Of a stretch of 64,000 nucleotides of DNA, positions 26,836 to 36,301 are shown in pieces. The notes beneath the pieces were generated by a model. It saw only the letters and a program-made list of their open reading frames with translations. It was not told the origin of the DNA and made no database searches. This DNA is from CAVRAZ01 sp963719135 (GTDB lineage: Bacteria > Pseudomonadota > Gammaproteobacteria > DSM-19610), in contig CAVRAZ010000008.1 of assembly GCA_963719135.1 (NCBI GenBank), positions 1 to 64,000 on the forward strand, written 5' to 3'. Position 1 is the stretch's first letter; each line of letters starts with the position of its first letter. A program made the translations under genes and the position numbers.

Positions 26836-28655
26836 CTAAGCCTCCGCAAGAATCGACTGATAACGAACCCGTTCCGAACGGCGCACCCACCGCCGCCACA
26901 ACCACACAACCACAAGACCGAGCAGCGCCAGTCCGTAATTGAGGTATTCCCAGAACAGTTGACTGTTGCGCTGCATGGGCACGAGCGTGCGCGCGAATTG
27001 CGCCCGGCTGCGGATGGACAGCAGCCCGCGATCCTCCAGGGACCAGTCGATGGCGTTCTGCAGGAACTCCACCGGCTTGGTATAGAGCGTGCCCATGCCC
27101 GCAGAGGCCAGGTTCAACACGGCATCGTCGGCGAAGGTGTTGGACGCCACCAGAATGATGCGCGCCGACTCCGGCGAGCGTTCGATCACGCTGGTGATGG
27201 GGGCCTGCGCCTCGTCAGCCGCGGACGCCTTGTCGGCACCCGGGGCGGCGTCGGCCCTGGACGCGTCCGCGTCCGCGCCGGCACCCGCTTTCTCGGCCGG
27301 CGGTTTGGCCAGCGGCGAGTCCTTGCCCTTGAAGAACGAATCGAACCGCCCTTCGACGGCGACGGCCAGCAGACGTGCAGCGCGGTTGGCGCCCGGTTTG
27401 AAGCCGGTATCCGGCCAGGTATTGTAGTCGGGCATGACGTCCAGGTCGGTGGACACCCAACTCTTGGCGGAAGACCGCAGCAGTGGCGTGACCGTACGCT
27501 CCTTGTTCTTGTCCTTGTCCACCGTGATGGGCGAGGCCCAGTTCAGGTCCACCTGGCCGAGCGCGGAGGTGATCGGATTGTCCGCGTTCAAGCCCGCGCC
27601 CCGGATATCGGGGAAGTGCGGGTAGGGCAGCATGCGTATTTCGCGTATGGGGATACCGCCCAAATAACGTTGCACCGGCACCGGCAAGGATGCATTCTGC
27701 GGATCGAGCACCATGCTGGCGTCGATGGCGAGTCCCTGCTGCTTGAGCCAATCCTCCAGTCCGGACGTAGGTTTGCTGGCCGTCAGCGTCTGTCCCACCT
27801 GCACGTCGAACGGCGACGTCGCAAGCACCAGGCTGCCGCCCTCCATGAGGAACTGGTCGATTGCAAACAACTGCTTGTCATTCAGCGCGTCGGGCGACAG
27901 CACCAGCAGGAGGTCCGCATCGGACGGCACATGGCCGTCCTTGAGGTCGGTTTCCTTAATCCGTGCATTCTGCGAAAGCGCATCGGTCAGCTCGGTATAG
28001 CGCTTGGCCTCGGGTCCCACCGCCTGTGGTTTGACCACCGCGACCGTCTTGAGGAAGCCGGGCGTGAATCGCTGCAAGGCCGTCTGGATCGCATGCTTGA
28101 GGCCGTCGCGGTTGAGCGGGTCGGGCAGCGCCACCTGCACGGTCTCGCCGTTACCTTCAAGCACCATGTAGAACCAGAAGGGTTTTGGATCGAGCAGGCT
28201 CGCAATCTGCGGCGAGAAGCCGTACTTGCTGTTCAGTTCCTTGGCCAGCGATCCGTCGCCGGCGTCGGGGTCCTCGAACTGCGCGGTGAGTTTGCCGCCG
28301 GCCTCCCGCTTCAGCTCGTCCAGTACCGACGCAAGGTCCTTGCGCAGGACGATCAGTTGCTTCGGCAGTTTTTCGTCCGGCGAAATATAACCGGTGAACT
28401 GGACCGGCCGCGTCAGCGTCTCGAACGGGTTGCCGCCGGCCTGGTAGGCGGTCAGCACCTTGCGGATTGAGCGGGTGATCGCGTACTCGGGATTTTTGAG
28501 CACCACATCGAGATCGCGCTCGCCGCGCACCTTGACATCGATCAGGTCGCGGTAGTTGAGCACCTCGTGCTGGTCGCCGTAGGCCACCAGAATGTCGAAG
28601 TACGAGTTGACCACCGACGCCTGATACTTGCTTGCCATCTCGCAGGCGGCCAGCA
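26836..28655 (-). pseudogene. GldG-like ABC auxiliary protein (copy A), 5'-truncated
   Basis: The reading frame is open through about 600 residues of the GldG-like (ABC_transp_aux) extracytoplasmic domain and a C-terminal membrane helix (NYGLALLGLVVVWLWRRW). Segments include KPFWFYMVLEGNGETVQVAL and LLVLSPDALNDKQLFAIDQF. Compared with copy B it lacks the entire GldF-like permease and the first part of GldG: family similarity begins only at ASKYQASVV, near 28640. Upstream the frame runs antisense through a UspA-like fragment, so this is a rearrangement joint. Without the ATPase and permease a functional transporter is unlikely, although a shortened protein could start from an internal ATG near 28670. 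Confidence 0.8.
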
Positions 28656-28816
28656 TCGAGTTCATCACTCTAGACAGCGGGGAGGCGCTGGCCCGCACGC
28701 TGCGCGCGGCCGGCGACACGATGCTGGTCGTCGAGGGCACCGACCCCCTGTTCAGCGAGACCGGTATCGCCGCGTGCCTGGGTACGCTCACCTGCCCCAT
28801 CCTGATTGTGCGCTGA
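28646..28816 (+). pseudogene. UspA-like protein, C-terminal fragment
   Basis: The last 55 or so residues of a protein paralogous to the one at 19835-20623 are present: SGEALARTLRAAGDTMLVVE, then DPLFSETGIAACLGTLTCPI, ending with LIVR (motifs given in part). The N-terminal 200 residues are missing; the fragment starts at the joint with the truncated GldG gene. It therefore marks a deletion or inversion end point. A repeat of the GGGGTCAGAACACAG family follows immediately at 28821. Confidence 0.75.
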
Positions 28817-28820
28817 AAAA

Positions 28821-28936
28821 ACCGGGAACAGAACACAATTTTCCCGACAACCCAGGCGTTGCGGGCACAGGCGACTGCGCCCCGGATGGGCAGTCGGGGT
28901 ATATTTGGAGCAAACTGTATTCTGATCCCGGATTTG
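28821..28936. repeat. Inverted repeat, GGGGTCAGAACACAG family, copy 3
   Basis: The left arm ACCGGGAACAGAACACAATT (28821-28840) faces a complementary right arm around 28911-28936 (AAACTGTATTCTGATCCCGG). The arms are more diverged than in the 17080 copy. Confidence 0.65.
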
Positions 28937-28964
28937 AGGGACCAGACCTGAGGCTGAGAACAGG

Positions 28965-29222
28965 ATGCGTAGAGCAGGATTTGTTTGTTTCTTGAAGCCG
29001 CTCGTGCTGCTGTTGGTACTCCTGGCTGGTGCCCTGGCCGCGCACCCGTCAACTGGCGACCGCCTGCTGGCCGCCGACGTGACCGCACGCACGGTGTTCG
29101 CAGCGAACGCGGCCGACCGACTCGAATCGCCGATGCCCTACGCAGTGTGCGCGCTTCTGGTACTGCTCGTCGCAGCGCTGGCCATGGTGCAGATGCTGCT
29201 GCCGCGCACGGATCACGAATAG
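28965..29222 (+). CDS. Small two-helix membrane protein
   Basis: This 85-residue protein has a hydrophobic N-terminus (LKPLVLLLVLLAGALAA), a short polar stretch with DVTARTVFAANAADR, and a second helix (YAVCALLVLLVAALAMVQML) before a charged tail. It is a paralogue of the frameshifted gene at 25260. It may be a signal-peptide-plus-one-helix or a two-helix inner-membrane protein. I do not recognise a named family. It lies downstream of the UspA-like fragment, and the related pair may once have been neighbours. Confidence 0.6.
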   Translation: MRRAGFVCFLKPLVLLLVLLAGALAAHPSTGDRLLAADVTARTVFAANAADRLESPMPYAVCALLVLLVAALAMVQMLLPRTDHE

Positions 29223-29262
29223 GCAGGCCTAGTGGTCATGGGAAGAATACCCGGGCGGCCGC

Positions 29263-29520
29263 CGGTCGCACGCGCACTTACACCGGCAGCGGCGATGCCG
29301 CGTTCGCGAGCGTGCAGCCCTGGAGCATCGAAAGCAACGATGTGCTGGACTTCATGACCAACCCCGCTGTCATCCGCTACGCGCTTAAGACGGGCACCAG
29401 CTATCAGGACGACTTCAGCTTTGTTCTGCCGGCCCTGTTTCGCGGTCGATGGAGCGGCCGGTACACCGCGCGTGGGCCCGGCCCAGACATCCTTAGCCGC
29501 ACCGTTCGCTGGATACGCTG
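29263..29520 (+). pseudogene. Decayed copy of the WHLRVTGGGT-type module
   Basis: One frame reads RTYTGSGDAAFASVQPWSIE, then SNDVLDFMTNPAVIRYALKT and DDFSFVLPA. This aligns with the second half of the module in the secreted proteins at 55-64 kb (VTPVSLESNDVLD, then the DG-x-DF strand). No start codon or complete domain is present and the frame is lost soon after. It is a remnant of the same family 20-30 kb away from the intact members. Confidence 0.65.
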
Positions 29521-29546
29521 GGCGCCTGCGGCAGCTGAGCGCGGCG

Positions 29547-30107
29547 TCAGGCTCCGGCGGCCGACACGGCGTCGGACGAAGCCGGCGCGTCTGCGCCCGG
29601 CTTCATCACCGCTGCCACCGCGCTGGCGGTCGCCCGCACGGATCCGCTGGCTAAGACCGGGGCGGCGTCGATGTCCTCGGCGTCCATCATCGCCGCGATG
29701 CGCTGCAGCGACGACAGGAGGAGGGACTGTTCCCAATCATGCAACTGCTTGAAGCGGTGAACGAAGCGCTCCTGTAACAGCGGCGGCGACCGATTCAGCA
29801 ACGCCCACCCCGCCGCGGTCGCCTCGACCAGAACCCGGCGCCGGTCCTCGGTGTCCCGCGCCCGCTTGATCAGCGCCCGTTGTTCCAGGCGGTTGAGGAT
29901 ATCGGTAACCGTCGCCTGGCTGAGGCTGACCCGGGCCGCCAGTTCGCCGGCGGACGGACTCCCGCCCCGCAACGCCTTGAGCAGCACGACCTGAGGCCCC
30001 GTCAGGCCGTAGGTATCTACGAGAACCCGCGAGTGCAGGTCCACGGCGCGTATCACCCGCCGCAGCGCGGCGATCACCTGGTCGCCGATATCGCTCTGCT
30101 GATTCAT
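29547..30107 (-). CDS. MarR-family transcriptional regulator
   Basis: This regulator of about 186 residues has the MarR winged-helix domain: VLVDTYGLTGPQVVLLKAL, the recognition helix region SLSQATVTDILNRLEQRAL, and the wing with ARDTEDRRRVLVEATAAG. The Pro-Pro-Leu-Leu-Gln-Glu-Arg-Phe and WEQSLLLSSLQRIAAMMDAE segments resemble EctR-type regulators of ectoine operons, but no ectoine genes are nearby, so the target is unknown. It binds DNA as a dimer and is usually autoregulated. ATG at 30107 is chosen over a GTG two codons upstream. The short AT-rich region 30110-30160 could hold the promoter. Confidence 0.9.
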   Translation of the reverse strand: MNQQSDIGDQVIAALRRVIRAVDLHSRVLVDTYGLTGPQVVLLKALRGGSPSAGELAARVSLSQATVTDILNRLEQRALIKRARDTEDRRRVLVEATAAGWALLNRSPPLLQERFVHRFKQLHDWEQSLLLSSLQRIAAMMDAEDIDAAPVLASGSVRATASAVAAVMKPGADAPASSDAVSAAGA

Positions 30108-30113
30108 GCCCAC

Positions 30114-31013
30114 TTTATCCGCCTGTTTAGTTTCGTATTGTAACGATCTTGTTACATCAAGTGTGTCGTGACGCTCAGGATGCGAAACGGGACATCCAAG
30201 TCACCGTTTCGCCCTCGCTTGTCACGACAGCCTATTGTGCCCCGGCCGCCCTGCGTCCGTGCCGCTTCGCCACACCGTCGCACGCTCGGCGCTGGCTACG
30301 CAGCACTCCCGCAAATGGCTTGACGGCGTGTCGGATGCGCTTGCATACGCCCTCCGCCGGCTTGGGACCTCTCGGCCCCGCGCCACTACGGCCATACGCC
30401 CGCGCCTACGCCTACCGCGGACTACGCGCCTTCGCTTCGCTCTCCATGGCGCGCAGCGGGGGAAGCCACACAACTTTCATAAGCGCCTAATCCACCGTAT
30501 AAGTTTCTGACAATCCGTCTGCTCCCGTCACAAGACCCACAGCATTTACTTTATGTCAAAAGCATCTATCCCGCCACCGCTGAAGCATCCGCCGGCGGTC
30601 GCACCCGCCAATGAACCGGCCAGCCACCAGACCCCGAAGACGGCGGGGCTACCGGGGTTCCACGTCTGCGTGAATTCGCCGGGCCCACTGGAAAACAGCC
30701 CGGGCTCATGTTCGGCCTTAACTATAGCTTACGCAGGCTCACAACGTCGCCGCTGACAGACAGACCAAGTAGTTTGCAAATCTGGGTTGTGCGGGGGGGC
30801 AACGAGCGCTTGATTGGTCTAGGCGGTCGGATGCGACGAATACCTCACCAGCGAGCTTCCATTGATCTATTTACGGATTTTCCCGGATGCGCGGAATCGC
30901 GTCCGCGCTAGAATGCTCCTGTAGAGGGCATCTGCGCGCTGAGTGGCAACCGTCGCCACCGGGCTTCAATGGCGTGGAGCGGCGCTCACTTGCGGACTAA
31001 CGTCCAATTTGGA
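30114..31013. other. Intergenic region with possible gene remnant
   Basis: No intact gene is seen. On the minus strand 30556-30716 encodes an open stretch (FTQTWNPGSPAVFGVWWLAG, then a Gly-rich end and stop) that looks like the C-terminus of a lost small membrane protein, without a start codon. The rest is non-coding by inspection. The last 100 bases are the 5' flank of the group II intron. Confidence 0.35.
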
Positions 31014-31337
31014 TGTGCGCCGTGCTAAGGCGGCGTTTTCCAGCGGGTGAGAGTCCCACCCGGCCATTTTCGCTCCAGCCGGAAGCAACCGAGCAGTCAT
31101 GGAGGTAACGAAGTGGCTGAAGCCTCTGGTGTAGAGGGTCACTAGGTGACTTGGCGAGTGTGCAGGCCGTAACGTGAGTGAACGCTGAGTAATCCTCGAA
31201 AAGGACGTTGCACAGGCCGACCCGCCCACCCATGCGGGGAAGGCTGATACGTCTGGTGAAGTGAGCGAAACAAGCAGCCAGACGCTGTGCCGGGGTAGTG
31301 GCGACAGCATGTACACAAGGGAAACGCACGCAACATA
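31014..31337 (+). ncRNA. Group II intron, 5' part
   Basis: The segment starts GTGCGCCGTGCTAAGG and continues with GGTGAGAGTCCCACCCGGCC, the TGGCTGAAGCCTCTGGTGTA region and CGTAACGTGAGTGAACGC, all familiar from the 5' (domain I) end of bacterial group II introns. It is interrupted at about 31338 by an IS110-family element and resumes at 32734. Confidence 0.7.
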
Positions 31338-31349
31338 GATGGTCGCCCC

Positions 31350-31623
31350 GGTTTGTCAAGCATTCGGTCAGTGATGCTAAGAAGGTAAAGATTGCAGCCA
31401 TAGATCCGGACTCTTGATCGAGGCCGCAGCCTCAGTCCCTGATGGAATTTGCTGGTCAAGTCCTGATCACGGGAGCGCGCTCGAAGCGCCGTGTTGCGTA
31501 CAGGTTTTCTTGACCGCGGTCTGACCTATCTTGCCATCACGTCATGATTGCCTGAGCAATCGGTGGAGTACCTCCTCTACGAAACTTAAACTGGTGTGCA
31601 ACTGTGCTGCAGGGAACCGCGGT
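31350..31623 (-). ncRNA. Putative bridge/seek RNA region of the IS110 element
   Basis: This non-coding stretch lies between the transposase stop and the element end. In IS1111-type members of the IS110 family this end encodes the structured guide (bridge or seek) RNA. The same ordered blocks recur in the second element at 37849-38123: a CATCCGGACT block, CTCTGTCCCTGATGGAAT-like and TTGCCTGAGCAATCGGTGGA-like segments. Conservation outside the ORF supports a functional RNA. Ends and strand of the transcript are not determined. Confidence 0.5.
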
Positions 31624-32655
31624 TCATTTTGCCGTTCCATAGTCAGCCTCATAATTACGGTCATGCGCCAGGAGCGCCCAAACCGTGCGGGCGTTCTTAT
31701 TCGCGAGCGCGACCGCGGCCACGTTCTTGTTCCGTCGGCTCATCAAGCGCGCAAGCCAGCTTCCCTCATAACTTGGCTTGTGCTCGGCCACCCTTATCAC
31801 TGCTCGGGCGCCATGAATCAGCAGTGTCCTTAGATAGGTGTCGCCACGCTTGCTGATGCCTAGCAATGTTGGTTTGCCGCCGGTGGAATGCTGCCTGGCT
31901 ACCAACCCCAGCCAAGCCGCCAACTGACGTCCGTTATCAAAGCTCTTTGCATCCCCGATCGAGGCTACCAGCGCACTCGCCGTGATCGGGCCGATGCCAG
32001 GAATGCGCGCCAACTTCTTGCTGGCGTCGCTTTCCCGGTGCCAGGTCTGAATTTGAATCTCCAACTCGCCCACGTGACGATCCAGTTCTTTCAGGTGATC
32101 TCCAAGTCGCTGCAGCAATAGGCGGAACGCACCGGGCAGATCGTTCTCGCCATCCTCCATAATTGCCGGCAGGCGCTTAGTAATGTGGCCGATCCCTTGC
32201 GGGATGACGATCCCGTATTCCGCCAGCAGCCCTCGGATCTGGTTGGCCTGGGCTGTGCGCGCCTTGACGAAGCCTTGGCGGGCACGGTGCAGGGACAGCA
32301 CCGCTTGTTGCTCGACATTCTTCATCGGCACAAATCGCATATTCGGCCGACCTACTGCTTCGCATATCGCCTCGGCGTCTGCCGTGTCGTTCTTGTTGGT
32401 CTTCACGTATGGCTTCACAAACTGCGGGGACATCAGCTTGACGGTGTGGCCACACGAGTCGAGTTTCCGCGCCCAGTGGTGCGCGCTGCCACAGGCTTCC
32501 ATACCCACCAGACACGACGGCAGGTTGGCGAAAAACGCGGTTACTTGGTTCCGCCTGAGTTGTTTCTTCAGCACCGCCTTGCCTTGCTCATCGACCCCAT
32601 GTGCCTGGAAAACGTTTTTTGCCAGATCCAGCCCAATTGTCGTAATCTTCATCAT
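31624..32655 (-). CDS. IS110-family transposase
   Basis: This 343-residue DEDD recombinase has an N-terminal RuvC-like DEDD domain with the first Asp in TTIGLDLAKNVF, Glu in LVGMEACGSAHHW and Asp in NKNDTADAEAICEA. A coiled-coil linker and a C-terminal Transposase_20 domain follow (ARIPGIGPITASALVASIG, STGGKPTLLGISKRGDTYLR), which carries the catalytic Ser. Start at the tandem ATG (32655) follows CAGGAGAGG. The ORF appears intact, so the element may still move under guide-RNA control. Confidence 0.9.
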   Translation of the reverse strand: MMKITTIGLDLAKNVFQAHGVDEQGKAVLKKQLRRNQVTAFFANLPSCLVGMEACGSAHHWARKLDSCGHTVKLMSPQFVKPYVKTNKNDTADAEAICEAVGRPNMRFVPMKNVEQQAVLSLHRARQGFVKARTAQANQIRGLLAEYGIVIPQGIGHITKRLPAIMEDGENDLPGAFRLLLQRLGDHLKELDRHVGELEIQIQTWHRESDASKKLARIPGIGPITASALVASIGDAKSFDNGRQLAAWLGLVARQHSTGGKPTLLGISKRGDTYLRTLLIHGARAVIRVAEHKPSYEGSWLARLMSRRNKNVAAVALANKNARTVWALLAHDRNYEADYGTAK

Positions 32656-32733
32656 GGTCGCCTCTCCTGGTTTGTGGAACATCGCCATGTCCACTTTGGC
32701 ACTTAGATGCCGTTTGAGGAAGGGGCGACCATC

Positions 32734-33298
32734 CCATTACGGGAAGCCCCATGGCGTGGTCGGTCGTGGCGACCAACCTGAGGCCGGTGACGGTCAGAGA
32801 GGGCGCTATAGGGTGGCGGAAAGGCCCGTAGTACCGGGGAAGCCGGGTAACTCCGGTGGAGGAAAGGGGTCTTAGTTCAAGACGGGCGCTGAAAGTAGCA
32901 AAGCACGGGAGATTGGGGCAACCCTAGGAAATTCCGGAGTTGTGCGGGCGTTGTGGAAGGCGCCACAGGCTGAAGCGAAGGAAGAACCTGGATGGCGATT
33001 CGGGAAGCGAATGACCGCCCAAGTGGTGGCATTGGCGGTTGTACACAGCGCGGTCGGTCGGTGCACGCCGGGGCAACACGGCCCTGTGCGGTGGCTCGGG
33101 CGCACTGCGACTGACCTTCCGTGGGCAAAGGCATGGGTCTTGTCCGAGAGCCGGCTGCGGTAAATCTGCCTGTCCGGTTCGATGAGGAGGCTGTGGAAAC
33201 GGAGTGATGGTCCGGCTATTGAGGCACCGCCAGACGAAAGGGGCGGCAACAGACGAGGATGTAACCTAAGACCACGGCGCCACATACTTACTCTACCA
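32734..33298 (+). ncRNA. Group II intron, 3' part, RT gene lost
   Basis: The resumed sequence contains GGTGGCGGAAAGGCCCGTAG, GTACCGGGGAAGCCGGGTAA and GACGGGCGCTGAAAGTAGC, typical of the intron leader. A domain V-like hairpin lies at 33148-33180: GAGCCGG pairs with CCGGTTC, with the AGC triad at its base. The end near TTACTCTACC (about 33298) resembles known 3' termini. No reverse-transcriptase frame is present; a leftover of about 130 bases sits where it should be. The intron is thus ORF-less and split by an IS110. Confidence 0.65.
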
Positions 33299-33422
33299 AG
33301 AGGCCAAGAGTGACTGTTCCGAAGATTATGTCAGTATATTAGAATAGAATAGTACATATGGCGGGACGAAGAGTCTCCGTCACCGTGCGAGCGCTTGATG
33401 ACGATTAGGAATGATTCGGTAA

Positions 33423-34746
33423 CACTAGTGTCCCGTTGACTTAAACGTGTTATCGTATAAGGCCATGATCTACAGTTACTTTCCGAGAGAATCGGGTGGT
33501 GTCGACTTGAACGCGAAGACGCTTTCAGGGGATCGTCCAGGGAGCATTTCTCTGAGGATTCCCCATGTACACCGGCAAGACCTTGTTGGCGCAACTGATG
33601 GATTTTCTGCCCTGGACGACATTCTCCCGCATCGTCACGCGCCATGGCGGCGATCATCGTGTCCGTGTACTGCCCTGTACCGAACACTTTCGCATCCTGG
33701 CGTTTGCGCAGTTGACGTATTGCGAGAGCCTGCGAGACAGCGAAGCTTGCCTGTCTGCGCAAGCCGCCAAGCTCTATCACATGGGCATTCGCTCGCCCGT
33801 GAAACGCGCCACGTTGGCCGACGCCAACGAGCACAGAGACTGGCGTATCAACGCGGGATTCGCACAACGGCTCATCACGCAAGCGCGCAAGCTTTACGCG
33901 ACGGAAGACTAGGAGCTGAATCTGTCGAACAGGGTTTATGCGCTCGATTCCACGACGATCGACCTGTGTCTGGCACCGTTCCCGTGGGCGCCATTTCGCA
34001 GCACCAAGGCGGCGATCAAGCTGCACACGCTGCTCGACCTTCGGGGGCGATCCCCAGTTTTATCCACATTTCCGACGGAAAACTGCACGATGTCAACGCA
34101 CTCGACCTGCTGATCACGGAGCCTGCGGCCATTTACGTCATGGATCGTGGCTACCTGGACTTCGACGGGCTCTTTACGCTGCATCAGGTCGGCGCTTTCT
34201 TTGTCACGCGCGCCAAGTCGAACACCGATTTCCGGCGCATCTATTCGGCACCGAACAATCGGGCGCAAGGCATTATCTGCGACCAGACCATCGCACTGTC
34301 CGGGTTCTACAGTCATCAACGCTACCCTATCCATCTGCGACGCATTCGCTTCAAGCATCCCGAGACCGGCAAGACGCTCGTCTTCTTGACCAACCTGTTC
34401 GCTCCGTCAGCCGCCACGATCTGCGCCTTGTACAAAGGACGCTGGCAGGTCGAGTTGTTTTTCAAGTGGATCAAGCAGCATTTGCGCATCAAGAAGTTCT
34501 TTGGCACTTCGGAGAATGCCGTAAAGGTGCAGATCTGGACAGCGGTGTCCGTGTACGTGCTCGTCGCCATTGTCAAGAAACGACTCAATCTGGATGCCTC
34601 GCTCTACACTTTGCTACAGATATTTTCCGTCACCCTCTTCGAGAAAATCCCTTTAACCAAGGACCGTCTCGAAACCACATACAGGTGCGAGGACGACGTG
34701 TTTTGTAACCAATTGAATCTGCTTAATTCTTAACCGGACACTAGTG
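33423..34746 (+). mobile_element. IS4-family insertion sequence with 9-bp target duplication
   Basis: Ends are CACTAGTGTCC (33423 onward) and its complement GGACACTAGTG (ending 34746), with further partial complementarity inward. The flanks carry the direct repeat ATTCGGTAA at 33414-33422 and at 34747-34755, a perfect 9-bp target site duplication. It carries one broken transposase gene. Confidence 0.9.
33565..34733 (+). pseudogene. IS4-family transposase, broken
   Basis: The protein starts MYTGKTLLAQLMDFLPW (DUF4372 N-terminal domain) and runs 115 residues to an in-frame TAG at 33910-33912. The DDE domain then follows: first Asp in YALDSTTIDLCLAPF, frame change near 34045, second Asp in YVMDRGYLDFDG, and the YKGRWQVELFFKWIKQHLRI segment with the catalytic Glu, to the stop at 34733. 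The element therefore has one nonsense and one frameshift lesion despite intact ends and a perfect target duplication, so insertion was recent in relative terms. Confidence 0.88.
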
Positions 34747-34892
34747 ATTCGGTAATGATTTAAAGAATACGGGCGCTGGGTACGCTAATATGTAAAGTCA
34801 GCGGGGTCCGATTTCACGATGCACCACTGGGGATTGACGTGACGCAGCCGTCGAGAATAGTCCCAAAAGACAACTTGGGGGCTATTTTCATA

Positions 34893-35303
34893 ATGTTAAG
34901 AATACGGTTAATGTGTAAGACAACGGATCAGCAGTTATTCTTTGTCGTGGGGGCTTCGTGGTCAGGTACGACACGGTCGCGTGTCGTGCGGCGCGCTAAC
35001 AATCGCATTGCAGGCCACGAAGAACTGCAGTTTCTCGGCGAGTTCCCGCAACCCCGGCAGATGAAGCGAAGGGTCGCCAACCAGCGGTCGGCGGCGACTA
35101 TCGTTGCAGCCAAGGAACCAGGAGCTTGTTCCTCCAGCTCCACCGGTGGAAACACGATCGAAGCACAGAATTCGGTTCGACGTTTGCGCCGCGATGAGCC
35201 ACGCTCGAGCCGGCTGTATGCCACTCTGGCTGGAGATCCGGTTGCAGGCCAGCGCAATCCCATTCCGTGCAAGCGGAACCCAACCAACCTCTGTTGTACG
35301 GGC
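34893..35303 (+). pseudogene. Decayed sulfotransferase
   Basis: The frame from ATG 34893 contains FFVVGASWSGTT, a degraded 5'-phosphosulfate loop (usually GxxRSGTT), followed by GHEELQFLGEF, as in sulfotransferases that read H-E-L-x-F. Later, in another frame, PCKRNPTNL resembles the PCEQTPRN region. Frames are broken and the C-terminal half is missing. It precedes a glycosyltransferase and an intact sulfotransferase, so sulfation genes cluster here. Confidence 0.5.
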
Positions 35304-35419
35304 GTGCTGACGCTGAACCAGAACCGCGCGCGGATGCGTTTGAGCGCGGCAATGGTTTCGCCGAACACGGCTTCAGATTCGAAACGGCCTTCGCCGGATA
35401 TCGTCCCGAGAGAGCAATG

Positions 35420-36301
35420 ATGAGCACGGATACGACGGAATCGATTGGATCCAGTCGGGCTGTGATGACACCGCGCGCCGCGGGATATGCACCCGTCAGG
35501 CAGGCCGCTGCGCCGCCCACTTTCCCCATGCTTCAGATTTTCGGCTTCAACTTCCGAGATGTGACGCTTGAGCAAGCGGCCAATGCCCTCGTTGACGCTG
35601 CCGAATGCGGAGTGAGGACGCGTGTCTACTTCGTGAATGCACACTGTATCAATATAGCTGCCCGTAACCCCGAGTACCGCGCAGCGCTGCACAGCGCCGA
35701 TGTCCTCTTCGCTGATGGAGCCGGTATGGCGCTAGCCGCCCGGCTCTGGGGTAAGCGCTTCGTTGACAATGTCAACGGAACGGACCTATTTCCCCTGATC
35801 TGCGAGCGGGTGGTCGCCAAAGGTATTCCGATAGCGCTTCTCGGAGCCAGACCCGGTGTGGTGACCAAGTGTGCCGAGAAGCTTCACGAACGATATTCGG
35901 GACTGCGTATTGTTTGGCAGGGCGACGGCTACTACAAGAAAGACGAGCAGACGGGCATTATCCGGGCGATCAACCAAAGCGGCGCCCGAATCCTGTTCGT
36001 CGCCAAGGGTGTACCTTTGCAGGAGAAGTGGATTGACGATAACTCATCGCACCTCAATGTGCCTGTGATACTGGGTGTTGGTGCATTGTTCGACTTCGTC
36101 TCGGGCACCATCCCCAGAGCCCCGCAGTTGATGCGCAGAATGAAGCTTGAATGGCTGTTTCGCCTCATGCTGGAACCGAAGCGGTTGTTCAAACGCTATG
36201 TCATTGGCAACCCGCTGTTTATCTGTCGCGCCGTGAAAGAGCGGCTTCTTGGAAGAAACGGCGCCAAGCATACCTGTTCGGACTCCTCTCTCAATTCCTA
36301 G
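35420..36301 (+). CDS. WecG/TagA/CpsF-family glycosyltransferase
   Basis: This protein of about 293 residues has the WecG/TagA fold: YFVNAHCINIAARNPEY, DVLFADGAGMALAARLWG with the catalytic Asp region, RFVDNVNGTDLFPLIC, PIALLGARPGVV and the C-terminal MKLEWLFRLMLEPKRLFKRY motif. Members transfer ManNAcA, ManNAc or glucose-type sugars onto lipid-linked precursors during surface polysaccharide synthesis, at the cytoplasmic side of the membrane. The ATG at 35420 has GAGAG at good distance; a tandem ATG is at 35417. The N-terminal 40 residues are disordered-looking. Its end overlaps the next gene, a sulfotransferase, so the two are probably co-expressed on one sulfated glycan pathway. Confidence 0.88.
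   Translation: MSTDTTESIGSSRAVMTPRAAGYAPVRQAAAPPTFPMLQIFGFNFRDVTLEQAANALVDAAECGVRTRVYFVNAHCINIAARNPEYRAALHSADVLFADGAGMALAARLWGKRFVDNVNGTDLFPLICERVVAKGIPIALLGARPGVVTKCAEKLHERYSGLRIVWQGDGYYKKDEQTGIIRAINQSGARILFVAKGVPLQEKWIDDNSSHLNVPVILGVGALFDFVSGTIPRAPQLMRRMKLEWLFRLMLEPKRLFKRYVIGNPLFICRAVKERLLGRNGAKHTCSDSSLNS

Larger units (their letters stand above)
31338..32733 (-). mobile_element. IS110-family (IS1111-like) insertion sequence
   Basis: The element is about 1.4 kb, bounded by short inverted sequences GATGGTCGCCCC (31338-31349) and GGGGCGACCATC (32722-32733). It contains one transposase gene and a 270-base non-coding segment on the 3' side of that gene. It is inserted inside a group II intron. 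A second, 5'-truncated relative lies at 37849-38892. Confidence 0.8.

Noticed and set aside
26116..28470. Frame of 784 codons opposite the GldG-like gene
   Set aside because: The minus strand carries the recognisable GldG and DUF4340 domains; the plus-strand translation has none.
29547..30107. Assignment of the MarR gene as EctR with an ectoine operon
   Set aside because: Sequence resembles EctR, but no ectoine synthesis genes are nearby, so only the MarR family is claimed.
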